From assembly GCA_017656425.1 (NCBI GenBank), contig JACDNV010000005.1, positions 1-64,000 on the forward strand: a stretch of DNA of 64,000 nucleotides, in the 5' to 3' direction. The notes beneath the pieces were generated by a model, which saw only the letters and a program-made list of their open reading frames with translations, had not been told where the DNA came from and did no database searches. This document shows positions 19,112 through 28,289 of the stretch, piece by piece. Origin of the DNA: Candidatus Neomarinimicrobiota bacterium. Lineage in GTDB: Bacteria > Fidelibacterota > UBA2242 > B5-G15. Made by a program: the position numbers and the translations under genes. Positions within the stretch are counted from its first letter, which is position 1. Every line of letters begins with the position of its first letter.

Positions 19112-20116
19112 ATGGGAATAAAAATTATTGGTAAGGCTTTACCAAATATTCCATGGGAAGATAAACCATCTGACTGTTTTGATATAATGTGGAGATACAG
19201 TAAGAATCCTATAATCGGGAGAAATTTTATAAAAACGGCTGATAGAATTTTTAATAGTGCTGTGATTCATTATAATGGAGAGTTTATAGGTGTTTTTAGA
19301 GCTGAGCATAAAAACGGATATCCTAAGCTACATCTGGGAAGAAGTAAGGATGGTTTGAATTGGGAAATAGAGGGAAAGGAGATTGAGTTTGTAAAAGAAG
19401 ATGGGTCCCCCGCGAGTCCAATCCTTTATGCTTATGATCCACGATTGGTAGAGATAGATGGTGAGTATTTTATTACATGGTGCAACTACTATTATGGTCC
19501 AACGATTGGGGTTGCAAAGACAAAGGATTTTAAAACCTTTATTCAGTATGAAAATGCCTTTTTACCATATAATAGAAATGGAGTACTTTTCCCAAAAAAG
19601 TTAAATGGCTATTATGCTATGTTAAATAGACCAAGTGATAGAGGACATACACCGTTTGGAGATATATTTATAAGCTACAGTCCTGATTTAATTCATTGGG
19701 GGCGACATAGATTGGTAATGTCGCCTAGTCATTCGTGGTGGAAAAACGTCAAAATAGGAGCAGGTCCAACTCCAATAGAAACAAGTGAAGGCTGGCTCTT
19801 AATATATCATGGTGTTTGCCAGTCATGTAGCGGTTTTATTTATAGCATTGGTGCCGCTTTATTAGATCTGGATGATCCGTCGAAGGTGATAGTTGATTGT
19901 GAAGATTATTTATTGACGCCCAAAGAAATTTATGAGACGGTTGGATTTGTGCCTAACGTTACTTTCCCATGTGCTGCTGTTTGTGACTCAGAAACGGGAA
20001 GGATAGCTATTTATTATGGAGCAGCTGATACATATGTGGCTGTTGCTTTTGCCTATGTAGAGGAAATAATTGAATATATTAAAGCTCATCCGTTAAAACC
20101 AATACCAGAATTATAG
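19112..20116 (+). CDS. GH130 beta-mannoside phosphorylase
   Basis: 334 aa five-bladed propeller enzyme of GH130. Segments include NPIIGRNFIKTADRIFNSAV, VFRAEHKNGYPKLHLGRS and YDPRLVEIDGEYFITW; D109 is the likely general acid. FISYSPDLIHWG, GAGPTPIETSEGWLLIYHG and the end IYYGAADTYVAVAFA are also typical. Family members phosphorolyse beta-mannosides such as mannosyl-glucose, beta-1,4-mannobiose or beta-1,2-mannobiose to mannose-1-phosphate. The subfamily cannot be fixed by eye. No signal peptide, so it acts in the cytoplasm on sugar brought in by the symporter. Confidence 0.88.
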   Translation: MGIKIIGKALPNIPWEDKPSDCFDIMWRYSKNPIIGRNFIKTADRIFNSAVIHYNGEFIGVFRAEHKNGYPKLHLGRSKDGLNWEIEGKEIEFVKEDGSPASPILYAYDPRLVEIDGEYFITWCNYYYGPTIGVAKTKDFKTFIQYENAFLPYNRNGVLFPKKLNGYYAMLNRPSDRGHTPFGDIFISYSPDLIHWGRHRLVMSPSHSWWKNVKIGAGPTPIETSEGWLLIYHGVCQSCSGFIYSIGAALLDLDDPSKVIVDCEDYLLTPKEIYETVGFVPNVTFPCAAVCDSETGRIAIYYGAADTYVAVAFAYVEEIIEYIKAHPLKPIPEL

Positions 20117-20139
20117 ATTGTTATCTAAGGGGGATGGAT

Positions 20140-22533
20140 ATGCAATATGGATATTTTGATGATAAGAGTAAAGAGTATGTTATAACCAGACCCGATACTC
20201 CAAGATCCTGGTGTAATTATCTTGGGACGACTGAATATGGTGCTATAATAACTAATAATGCTGGTGGATACAGTTTTTATAAATCATCTGCCAGAGGAAG
20301 GTTTATTCGTTTTAGAGCTAATACAGTTCCAATGGATCAACCAGGGAGATATTTTTATATTCGAGATGTTGAGACGGATGATTACTGGTCAGCTTCCTGG
20401 CAGCCTGTTGGAAAGCCACTTGAAAAGTATAGATCAGCCTGTAGACACGGTACTGCTTATACAATTATTGAATCAGAATACGATGGGATAAAAACCGTGT
20501 CGACCTATTTTGTGCCACTGGATAAAATATTTGAAGTCTGGATGTTAAAGATAAGAAATAATGATAGAAAAAGGAGAAAGCTTAGAATTTTCACTTTTGT
20601 GGAATATTCTAATAACTGGTACATATTGCAGGATTGGATAAATTTACAGTATACACAACATATTGTTTGCATGAAGTACGTAGACGGTATGATTGACCAT
20701 GGAATTAATGTATTCCTTCCTGATAGTACTGGAGATTTTGATAGTCATGATGGGAATAGACATACATGGCTTGGTCTAGTCGGTGAGAAAGTTACCGGAT
20801 ATGATACTGATAGAGAGGTATTCGTTGGTCCTTATCGAAGCTATAATAATCCTTCTGTTGTTGAGAAAGGTGAATGTGAGAATTCGATAGCAGTTGGTGA
20901 TAATAGCTGTGGTGTCTTACAGGTGGACATTGAATTTGAACCTGGAGAAGAAAGAGAATTTGCAGTATTAATGGGTATAGGTAAAGCGGAAACCGAAGGG
21001 AAGAGAACGATATTCAATTATAATTCTGTTAATAAATTGCATGATGAATTTAATAAATTGAAAGAGTACTGGCATAACAGAATTGAAAACCTTAAAGTTG
21101 AGACTCCCGATAAAGAGTTTAACAGTATGGTCAATGTATGGAATCCTTATAATTGTATGATAACTTATGCGTGGAGTAGGTCCGCCAGTATTGTTTACAG
21201 TGGTGAAAGAGATGGTTTGGGTTATAGGGATACAGTACAGGATGTGCTTGGAGTACTTCATCTGATTCCCGATGAGGCAGGGCAAAGACTTGAATTAATG
21301 ATAACAGGTCAAGTTTCCACCGGTGGTGCTATTCCAGTGGTTAATCAATTTACACATAAACCTGGCCAAGAGAAGCCTCCCCGGGAAGAAGAATATCGTT
21401 CCGATGATTGTATATGGCTTTTTGTTACAATTCCAGCATATGTAAAAGAGACAGGAGATATAAAATTTTATGAGAAAGTGCTACCCTATGCGGATAAAGG
21501 TCATGATACAGTGCTTGGTCATATGAGGAAGGCTATTGAATTTAATTTACAAAGAAGGGGTGCACACGGCTTACCCTGTGGTCTTTTTGCCGATTGGAAT
21601 GACTGTCTGGAACTGGGACATGATGGGGAAACCGTATTTGTTGCAATGCAGCTCCGATATGCATTAAAAACTTATATAGAAATATGTGAACTTTTAAAAA
21701 AGAATGAGGAAGTCAATTGGGCAAGGAAGCATCTAAAGGAATTGGATGAATGCATTGAAAAATATGCCTGGGATGGAGATTGGTATATAAGAGCTTATAG
21801 ATATGATGGAATGAAATTTGGCTCAAAAGAAAATGACGAGGGTAAAATATGGTTAAATCCTCAGACATGGGCGATTTTAAGTGGTCATGCAACAGGGAAA
21901 AGAGCTGAAAAATTATTAAATATTATAAGGAAAGAACTTTTTACTGAATATGGATTTTTGATACTTGATCCGCCTTATGTAAAGACAGATCATAAAATTA
22001 TTAAGGCTGTTCTGTTTAATAAAGGTATGAAGGAGAATGCCTCAATTTTTAATCATACCCAGGGTTGGGCTGTAATATCGGCAGCAATTCTTGGAAATGG
22101 TAACGAGGCATATGAATACCTTAGAGCCTTTTTACCTGCTTATTTTAATTCAAAAGCAGAAGTTAGAGAGGTTGAACCATATGTTCATTGTCAGTTTACA
22201 CATAGCAAATATAGCCCGAGATTTGGCGCAGGAAGGATTCCATGGTTAACAGGATCGGCAAGCTGGACATATTACGCAATTTCTCAATATATCTTGGGTA
22301 TCAGACCTGACTACTATGGTCTGATTATTGATCCATGTATACCATCCCACTGGAAGGAGATAAAAATAAAAAGAAACTTTAGAGGTAAAAAATTCGAGAT
22401 TACTATAGATAATCATAAAGGTATTGAGAGAGGGATAAAAAGGTTGGTGGTTAATGGAGAAAAGCTATCTTCGAATATGATACCTATAGAAATAATGAAG
22501 GAAGAAAATGTTGTGCTGGCTGAGATGGGGTGA
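20140..22533 (+). CDS. GH94 beta-glycoside phosphorylase (cellobiose/chitobiose type)
   Basis: About 797 aa. Domain order is N-terminal beta-sandwich (MQYGYFDDKSKEYVITRPDT, NNAGGYSFYKSS), linker, (alpha/alpha)6 barrel and a small C-terminal sheet. The general acid lies in LFADWNDCLEL (D485), with SGERDGLGYRDTVQDVLG and NHTQGWAVI as further family marks. The family cleaves cellobiose, cellobionate, chitobiose or laminaribiose with phosphate to a hexose-1-phosphate. The ATG at 20140 is preferred over 20134 because the AAGGGGG site then has six bases of spacing. With GH130 and the GPH symporter it suggests energy-saving use of mixed beta-mannoside and beta-glucoside dimers, as from glucomannan. 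That substrate is inference. Confidence 0.85.
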   Translation: MQYGYFDDKSKEYVITRPDTPRSWCNYLGTTEYGAIITNNAGGYSFYKSSARGRFIRFRANTVPMDQPGRYFYIRDVETDDYWSASWQPVGKPLEKYRSACRHGTAYTIIESEYDGIKTVSTYFVPLDKIFEVWMLKIRNNDRKRRKLRIFTFVEYSNNWYILQDWINLQYTQHIVCMKYVDGMIDHGINVFLPDSTGDFDSHDGNRHTWLGLVGEKVTGYDTDREVFVGPYRSYNNPSVVEKGECENSIAVGDNSCGVLQVDIEFEPGEEREFAVLMGIGKAETEGKRTIFNYNSVNKLHDEFNKLKEYWHNRIENLKVETPDKEFNSMVNVWNPYNCMITYAWSRSASIVYSGERDGLGYRDTVQDVLGVLHLIPDEAGQRLELMITGQVSTGGAIPVVNQFTHKPGQEKPPREEEYRSDDCIWLFVTIPAYVKETGDIKFYEKVLPYADKGHDTVLGHMRKAIEFNLQRRGAHGLPCGLFADWNDCLELGHDGETVFVAMQLRYALKTYIEICELLKKNEEVNWARKHLKELDECIEKYAWDGDWYIRAYRYDGMKFGSKENDEGKIWLNPQTWAILSGHATGKRAEKLLNIIRKELFTEYGFLILDPPYVKTDHKIIKAVLFNKGMKENASIFNHTQGWAVISAAILGNGNEAYEYLRAFLPAYFNSKAEVREVEPYVHCQFTHSKYSPRFGAGRIPWLTGSASWTYYAISQYILGIRPDYYGLIIDPCIPSHWKEIKIKRNFRGKKFEITIDNHKGIERGIKRLVVNGEKLSSNMIPIEIMKEENVVLAEMG

Positions 22534-22618
22534 TTAGTTTTAAATCGAAATTTGAATTCAGTAAAGTGTCCAGAATTAAATTATAATCAAACCTTTCAAG
22601 TAATTTTACCCAACAACG
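22534..22618. other. Gene-free spacer after glycoside operon
   Basis: 85 AT-rich bases with no visible gene or strong terminator. It separates the glycoside operon from degenerate mobile and defence DNA. Confidence 0.4.
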
Positions 22619-22748
22619 TATATCAAAAAAATTCTAACAGTAAAACAATTTAAAGACTATGTCCAATTGGATATGGTTACCATTTATAGGCTTTCCAAAA
22701 GTTGAAGAATTGCTTTTATTAAATCGAGATGGAGGGAAGATTATTCTT
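22619..22748 (+). pseudogene. Excisionase-type helix-turn-helix remnant
   Basis: The plus-strand frame reads KKILTVKQFKDYVQLDMVTI, then YRLSKS, then TGA (22703), then RIAFIKSRWREDY. This closely follows the excisionase/MerR-like HTH (LTVKEVAEYL.., VTIYRL.KSGKIPAFK.G..WRF), with the stop at the expected Gly. No ATG precedes it in a natural place. It overlaps the end of the minus-strand defence operon tail-to-tail, consistent with a leftover of a mobile element or toxin-antitoxin locus. Confidence 0.55.
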
Positions 22749-22863
22749 TTTCTGACTCTGCATCCAGTTTTGATTTAAACCCAGAAAGTTCACCTCTTCT
22801 CAATACTTCAAAGAAATTATTAAAAACCAAATCACTTGCTTTTATGGTAAATATTTCAGGCAT
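22741..22863 (-). CDS. Small protein, 40 aa, last gene of defence operon
   Basis: The ATG overlaps the stop of the SLATT gene by eight bases (ATGCCTGA), so it appears coupled. The product is 40 aa and acidic-basic mixed (MPEIFTIKASDLVFNN at the N-terminus, ending SEKE). I do not recognise it. It may be the N-terminal stub of a longer gene cut by the excisionase-type remnant it overlaps at the 3' end, or an intact small partner of the CD-NTase/SLATT pair. Confidence 0.4.
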   Translation of the reverse strand: MPEIFTIKASDLVFNNFFEVLRRGELSGFKSKLDAESEKE

Positions 22864-23377
22864 GGTTATGTGCCTTTTTAAAATCTGGTTTATGAATTTC
22901 TTTTTTTATTCTTTCTCTTGCTTTTTCAAAACTTTTCTCATCAGTAGGAGGAGTAGTTTGAACAAGCCAGTTATATTTTTCTCTTATGCGTTTCACTTCA
23001 TAATAAAAATCTTTTCCATCTATAAAATCTTTGAAACTTTCATATAAAGATCTTGCATCATGTTTCAAAACAGTAAAACTTTTTGCAGCAAATTCATGTT
23101 CTCTTGCTTTACTTTCTGGTTCTAAAATTATGTTTGTAATTGCGATTATAGACGATATTAGAGTAATCCAGCTTACCCAATTGGGACTACCTAAAAGTAA
23201 AGCCAAAGCAGATACTCATGTAATAATGACAGGTATAAACTTAAACCAAAAAGATTTTTTCCATAAACTGGCTGCAAATAAATAATGCGCCTCAGCAGTA
23301 TAAGTTGAGTCTTCTTCTATCCGTCTACATTCATTAACTAAATTTTCTATTTTTTTGTTGCTTTTGAAATTTTCCAT
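22856..23377 (-). pseudogene. SLATT-type two-helix membrane effector, one in-frame TGA
   Basis: The frame from the ATG at 23377 gives ENFKSNKKIENLVNECRRIE, then TAEAHYLFAASLWKKS, a first membrane helix (FWFKFIPVIIT), a TGA at 23216-23218, then without frame change VSALALLLGSPNW, a second helix (WVSWITLISSIIAITNII) and a helical domain ending HKPDFKKAHNHA. Two helices followed by a conserved helical region (EHEFAAKSFTVLKHDARSLY) match the SLATT family of predicted pore-forming effectors that accompany SMODS/CD-NTase enzymes. The stop falls between the two helices, so no full effector can form without readthrough. The next gene upstream is the CD-NTase. Confidence 0.65.
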
Positions 23378-23381
23378 GGTA

Positions 23382-24308
23382 TTATCCATAAGCAGGAAAA
23401 GGTTCTCCAAATAATTCTCTCCATCCTTCAATAGCTTCTCTACCATCAAATTTGATAAGAGAATTGCAATAATTGCATATTTTTCCAAATATTTCTGCCA
23501 AACTGTTTTTGTCAATGGAATAATTATCAGCATTAGAAGACTTACTTCCCGGGATTTTTAAAGATTTCAAAACTTCATCTTTTGCAATACAAAAGAAACC
23601 ACATAATAAAAGCGGAGAGGGAATCGGGTATATCTTATTCTTCAAATAAGATACAATGGTAGGAATAACATTTACAGCCAAAACCTCAAGGTGGTAGGAT
23701 TTCATCTCAGGAAACAAATTTCTTTTAGCAGCTTTTAACATTTTTATTGTAGGAATTAAATATCTATCTGTTTCTTCGTTCTTTTTTGAAATATATTCAG
23801 CATCATAGTCGTAATCGGCAAGGATCCATCTATTCCTTTTAGGTATCCAATAACCTCTACCTTTAGGAAAAGCTGGAGTTCCATCAGCATATTCTCCTAT
23901 ATTATCAATATAAGCAGGTACAAGCTCGACTTTGGTATTATTGGCATAGTTGATAATAATGGTAGGACTATCTGTTTCTGGTCCCATCTTATCATAAGTT
24001 TCGTGTTCTGAAATTATATCTTCAACTTTGTCTAAACCATCTTTTGGTGTTATACCGCCAACATCTACCCATCGTGCAAAACTCCCAAGGATGACTAAAA
24101 TATCAATGTCAAATGTATCATTTGAACGAGGTTGAATTCTTGTCTTTCTCTGCAAAGAACCGATTAACTTTGTTTTTATCGAAGGATCATGATTTTCAAT
24201 TCATGATCTAATAGCATTGTGATGGGTTGTGATTTTTTTCTGAAAACTTTCGCTCAACTCTAATCTGCTTTTAAATTCGCTAAATGCTTGTGATATAGTA
24301 GTAGCCAT
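23382..24308 (-). pseudogene. CD-NTase (SMODS nucleotidyltransferase), one in-frame TGA
   Basis: The complete frame opens at an ATG at 24308 (ATTISQAFSEFKSRLE) and meets a TGA at codon 36 (24201-24203). It continues in the same frame for 272 codons. After the stop comes the nucleotidyltransferase core: LIGSLQRKTRIQPRS (G50-S51), then FDIDILVILG (D67, D69). It then has VELVPAY and the helical C-terminal half (IPTIKMLKAAKRN) of SMODS-type CD-NTases. These enzymes make cyclic oligonucleotide alarms in CBASS-type phage defence. With the SLATT gene next to it, this is a minimal CBASS-like pair. An internal TTG restart after the stop would lose the first helix and the Gly-Ser motif. Earlier stretches are uninterrupted, so the lesion looks recent. 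Confidence 0.65.
24185..24208. repeat. Perfect 8-bp inverted repeat around the CD-NTase stop codon
   Basis: GATCATGA (24185-24192) and TCATGATC (24201-24208) are separated by 8 bases. In the mRNA the premature UGA lies in the 5' arm of this stem. Chance is possible in such AT-rich DNA. Confidence 0.5.
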
Positions 24309-24310
24309 AT

Positions 24311-24709
24311 TTATGCCCTTTTGCTTTTAAAATCCTTCCTTCCCTTTATCTCCTTCCTCTCATTCCCAAAAACATCCATATAAATTATCATCATTCTATC
24401 CGTTAGTTTCTCTACAGGAAATCCGATCTCATAATTATTTTTCTCTAAATCAGAAGCAAACCATTTATCGTCCATATCAAAATATTCGCCGTTATAATCA
24501 TAATCGATCATTACTATTGAAAGAGATTCTAATCCTAATTCTTCTTCCGGGATTGGTTTTTTGGAGATGATGTTGCTTCTAAATTCTTTAATTTTGATCA
24601 TTGCTTCATCAAATAAAACATTTTTTTGTTTTTCAATATAATATTCTACCCGAGGACCGTCTTCAGGTATTCTATTAGTTATTTCCCATAAATCTTCACT
24701 TTTTGACAT
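24311..24709 (-). CDS. Unknown 132-aa protein between methylase and CD-NTase
   Basis: The product runs from MSKSEDLWEITNRIPEDG to a basic C-terminus. The central part has SLSIVMIDYDYNGEYF, then DMDDKWFASDLE and DRMMIIYMDVFGNE. It is mostly beta-strand-like and acidic in the middle. I do not recognise the family with certainty; the IDYDYNG and IYMDVFGNE stretches faintly recall C-terminal regions of some DNA methyltransferases. I choose the ATG at 24709 (purine-rich site upstream, 14-base overlap with the methylase gene); an ATG six codons earlier exists. It ends two bases before the CD-NTase start. It is one of the few genes of this operon with no lesion. Confidence 0.6.
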   Translation of the reverse strand: MSKSEDLWEITNRIPEDGPRVEYYIEKQKNVLFDEAMIKIKEFRSNIISKKPIPEEELGLESLSIVMIDYDYNGEYFDMDDKWFASDLEKNNYEIGFPVEKLTDRMMIIYMDVFGNERKEIKGRKDFKSKRA

Positions 24710-26263
24710 AGACTTCTCTTTCCACAATCTTTATTTCTTCATCTGTCAACTCGTAAAGTTTGTAAACCAACTGATCAATTTGGCGTTGGTATTGTTTTAC
24801 TTTTGCCTGTTTTTGTGGATTTTCAAGATAGTCTTCGGATTGGGTGCGGGAGAGGATTTTGTCGACAAGGGTTTCAATCTGCTTAATGGTATGATGGCTT
24901 TGTGATGATATTGATGGTATTGGGATTTCTTTTAAATAAGGAATATCAAATCTTAAATAACCACTAGCCATATGAACCGTTTCAAATTTTTTACTGTACC
25001 AATAATTAATTAATTTTGAATTAAGAATACCGAGAATATAAAGCATGTTAATTTTACAATCAAAAAGTATTGTAGCTTTCCCGATAAATCTTTGTTCACT
25101 ATCAATTGCACATTGAAGTCTCCGTGTAACACGGGCAATAACTATTTTATCTTTTTGTTCAAAAACCGATATTACACTGTCTGAATATATGTTGTAAGGT
25201 ATATATTCTCCCTGCCAATCTATATAGTACTTTTTGATATCACTAGTTTGCAAAATAGGTTTATATCGTTTTTTCTGCTTATCTTCAAGTTTAAGATATT
25301 GGGACTTGTTAATTTTCTTCTTACCATAACCACTTTGGGAAGTACCCAAGATCATATTACAGACAGATCCCAACTTAATGTTTCCGTTCTCGATTTTCCT
25401 TATTAGTTTATAGTCTTGGTTAATTGGTATTAGTAAAGAGGATTCATTCAAAATCTCGTTTTTAGTTACAGAAAAAGTTGTATCGCCAAGTTTATCTAAA
25501 TGATTGCAAGCGTTGATTTTAATTTCATAATTAGATTCATTATTTTTCACAAACAACCAGATCATTGGATACGTCGCAACTTCTTGAAAAACCTTGATAT
25601 ATGAAACATCTATAATAAATTTAATCGTTGTGTTTTCTAATATAAACTTTCTTAGTCCCAAGCCTGAGTTTATAGATAGGAAATGATTGGGATTAATAAA
25701 TACAAAAATACCTTTATGTTTCAGTAAATAAAATCCTCTTTCTATAAAGTACATGTAAAGGTTAGGCCTTTTCGATTTTATATTCGTTTTATAATGAGAT
25801 ACTGCTTTAATAATATTTTTTGAAATATCCCTATAGTCGACATACGGTGGATTTGCAATCACCAATCAAATCCACCTTTTTCGTGGAATACTTCAGAGAA
25901 ATATACTTCAAAATCAAATTCCTTGCGTCCCTTCGTAATCTTACTTATTAATTCTTCAATCTTACTTTTATATTCCTGCTTCTTTGTTGGATTAGTTTCG
26001 TTGAAATAAAGTGGTTTTAATTTTTCAAGTTGGTTAAATAGTTCGTTATTAAATAAATCCTTTTCTATGCCTAAAAGAGAGTTGCCACATACAATCTTAT
26101 AATCCAGATTAGGCAGGGGTTTAATCTTTTTTATGTCTTCTTCATCCACTATAAGAGAGAGCCAAAGGCGGAGTTTGGCAACCTCGCAAGCTCCCGCGTC
26201 AATATCTACGCCGTAGATAGAGTTTTCTATGCACTCTCGCTTGAAATTGTAAGCGGATCGTAG

Positions 26264-26283
26264 CACAGACATTCTTGTCTGTG
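26264..26283. repeat. REP-like palindrome 3
   Basis: CACAGACA-TTCT-TGTCTGTG, perfect 8-bp arms with a 4-base loop, on the distal side of the RAYT. Confidence 0.8.
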
Positions 26284-26313
26284 TTCCTTTTAGCGTATTA
26301 TCATTTCTACCTT

Positions 26314-26333
26314 CACAGGCAGAAATTCCTGTG
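26314..26333. repeat. REP-like palindrome 2
   Basis: CACAGGCAGAAATTCCTGTG, an imperfect version of the same hairpin, directly after the RAYT C-terminus. Confidence 0.75.
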
Positions 26334-26919
26334 TTACTTTGATATAGCCAAAATTTGTCCGCAGATAAATTTGCCTTAGCTGGATTGGACATTATATATT
26401 TGAGAAAATAAAGATATTGTGCTTCACTCCGTACAATATGGTCATAAGATTCTTCCATCCAGATTTTCTTACCTGTAGTTCCTAAGAGTTTGTTAATCTC
26501 TCGGGCACTTGTTCCTTTTATTCCTTTAAGTAATTCAGAAAGCGAATATCCTGAAATAGGTTCAAGAAGAATATGAACATGGTTTGGCATAATAACAGCA
26601 GAGTGAACTCTCAATCGTTCTCCATCAAATTTCATTATACATTCTTTTAACTTTTCTCTTACGTCATCCCGAGCTAGAATACATGAACCATATCCCGCAT
26701 CAATCCACTTTTCAAAACGTTTCCCAAATTTTTCATTGTATTCTTGCCATTCTTGCTCTGTCCACGGTTTTGGATGAGACTTTTCCCATATTTTGTATTC
26801 CTTTTTCCATGTTTCAATTTTTTCCTGGGGCAAAGAATCTGAAAGTCTAAAAGTAATCCAGTAAATAGCACCAGTTTTGGTCCAGTGAGGTAAATTGCGA
26901 CGGGTAATGTGAATATCAT

Positions 26920-26939
26920 CACAGGCAGGAATGCCTGTG
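26920..26939. repeat. REP-like palindrome 1
   Basis: CACAGGCA-GGAA-TGCCTGTG, perfect 8-bp arms, at the RAYT N-terminal side. It marks the junction where methylase sequence stops. Confidence 0.8.
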
Positions 26940-28289
26940 CTACTCTCTAAATAATAAATCAAACTCTGCTGGCACATATAGTGAACAATTTCTCTCGGAG
27001 TGTAATAAACCCCAAATTTTTTATTGAATCGCTTCTCCAAACTCTTTTTACCGCTTGCCAGAGCTTTTTTATATTCACAAAAATTATCAGGCCTTATGGC
27101 ATTGAATTTTTCATATAATTTACCGAGAAGTTCCGGGTCAATGGCGACTTCTTTTTCAAGGGGTTCGTCTTCTTTAACTGTAAAATTGAAACGGTCAAAT
27201 ACATCAAGAATACCATCTCCAATATCGCCTTCCGGGGTTCTGTGGCTATTGGAAAAAAGTTCATCTGGAAGGAGTATATCTGTATGTACCCAGTCATAAC
27301 CACCAATTGGTTCAAAAAGTCCGCCATTTAAGAAGGGAATCTTACAATTGAAATCTTTAGACCATGTTGGATCGAGTTGATCACTTCTTGGATTATTAAG
27401 GGTATTGTAGAAAAGGAGTTCGAGGTAATTGTTAAAAAAGTTTTTCTTTTCTTTTTTACATTTTTCAAATAAATCTCTTATGAAATTTTTATCGCCTTCT
27501 CCCCATTTTTTATCCTGAGAAACACCAAACCATCCTTTTTTCTGTAAGAAATACAAAAATACAATCTGACCCAAGAGCTTTTTGGCAAACTCAACGGTAT
27601 TAATATTTTTCGATTCAAAATCTTCCCTAACTGCTCGGTTGTGTTTAATTATATTATCCAGGGCATCTACTGTGAGGATAAGAAGATCACGATACTTTTC
27701 AAAAAATTCTTTTGTAACAACCTCAACATTAAAAGCTTCCTCAAGTTCCTCAAGTGTTGGTTTTTCATCTCTCTCAAGAAGGGGGACAAATCTACTTTGT
27801 GCGGTATGGCTTTTTTCGTTTCTGCCTACAAGAAATGACCATCTTTTTGTTGGTGTAAATTCTTCTTTTACTTTTATTTTGCCAGTAGGAGTTTCTTCAA
27901 TCTTATAATCTATTTTGACAAGTGAAAAGCGCCAATCTTCTGAATCAGGAGAAACAAAAGCGACAAGTGCAGCGTCTTTCCATTTCACTCCTCTGCTTCC
28001 TTTAAGATACCAAGCGATAAAATTTCTTTGAGCAGTCCTTGCACGAGTTAAAGATGTCTCTCTTTTAAGTTTTACAATTAATAAATCAATTTCATTCTCT
28101 CCATCTGTGTATTTACCTATTCTTTCAAATGAGTTTATATATTGCTCAAATGCATCCGGAATATAATTGCCTCTATATATAAATGTCTTTTCTTCGTAAT
28201 CTTTAAGGAGATTTTTTAAGAATATAATAAATTTATCCTTATTGAATTCGCTTTCAAATGTTTCAATTACAATTCGTTTTGCTAATTCC

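Larger units (their letters stand above)
26264..26939 (-). mobile_element. RAYT (Y1 transposase) with flanking palindromes, inserted in frame
   Basis: Between perfect or near-perfect 20-bp palindromes lies a transposase domain of about 192 aa. It has TRRNLPHWTKTGAIYWITFR at the start, the HUH motif in AVIMPNHVHILLEP, and the conserved YLYFLKYIMSNPAKANL with the presumed catalytic tyrosine. This is the REP-associated tyrosine transposase family (Y1_Tnp). It has no ATG/GTG/TTG of its own at the usual N-terminus and is read through from the methylase frame. The palindromes are translated as TGIPACD, TGISACEG and TQTRMSVL. The layout is palindrome, RAYT, palindrome, short spacer, palindrome. Confidence 0.8.

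Noticed and set aside
15498-24203. TGA as a sense codon: four in-frame TGA codons (15498, 22703, 23216, 24201)
   Set aside because: Many intact genes here end in TGA (PHP-ATPase gene, helicase at 7247, GH94, the polyprenyl synthase), and housekeeping genes contain no internal TGA. Two of the four sit in clearly deleted remnants. Mutation is simpler than recoding.
27024-27299. Plus-strand open frames opposite the type IIG methylase
   Set aside because: Low-complexity Ser/Leu-rich antisense translations with no family resemblance; the minus strand carries the real gene.
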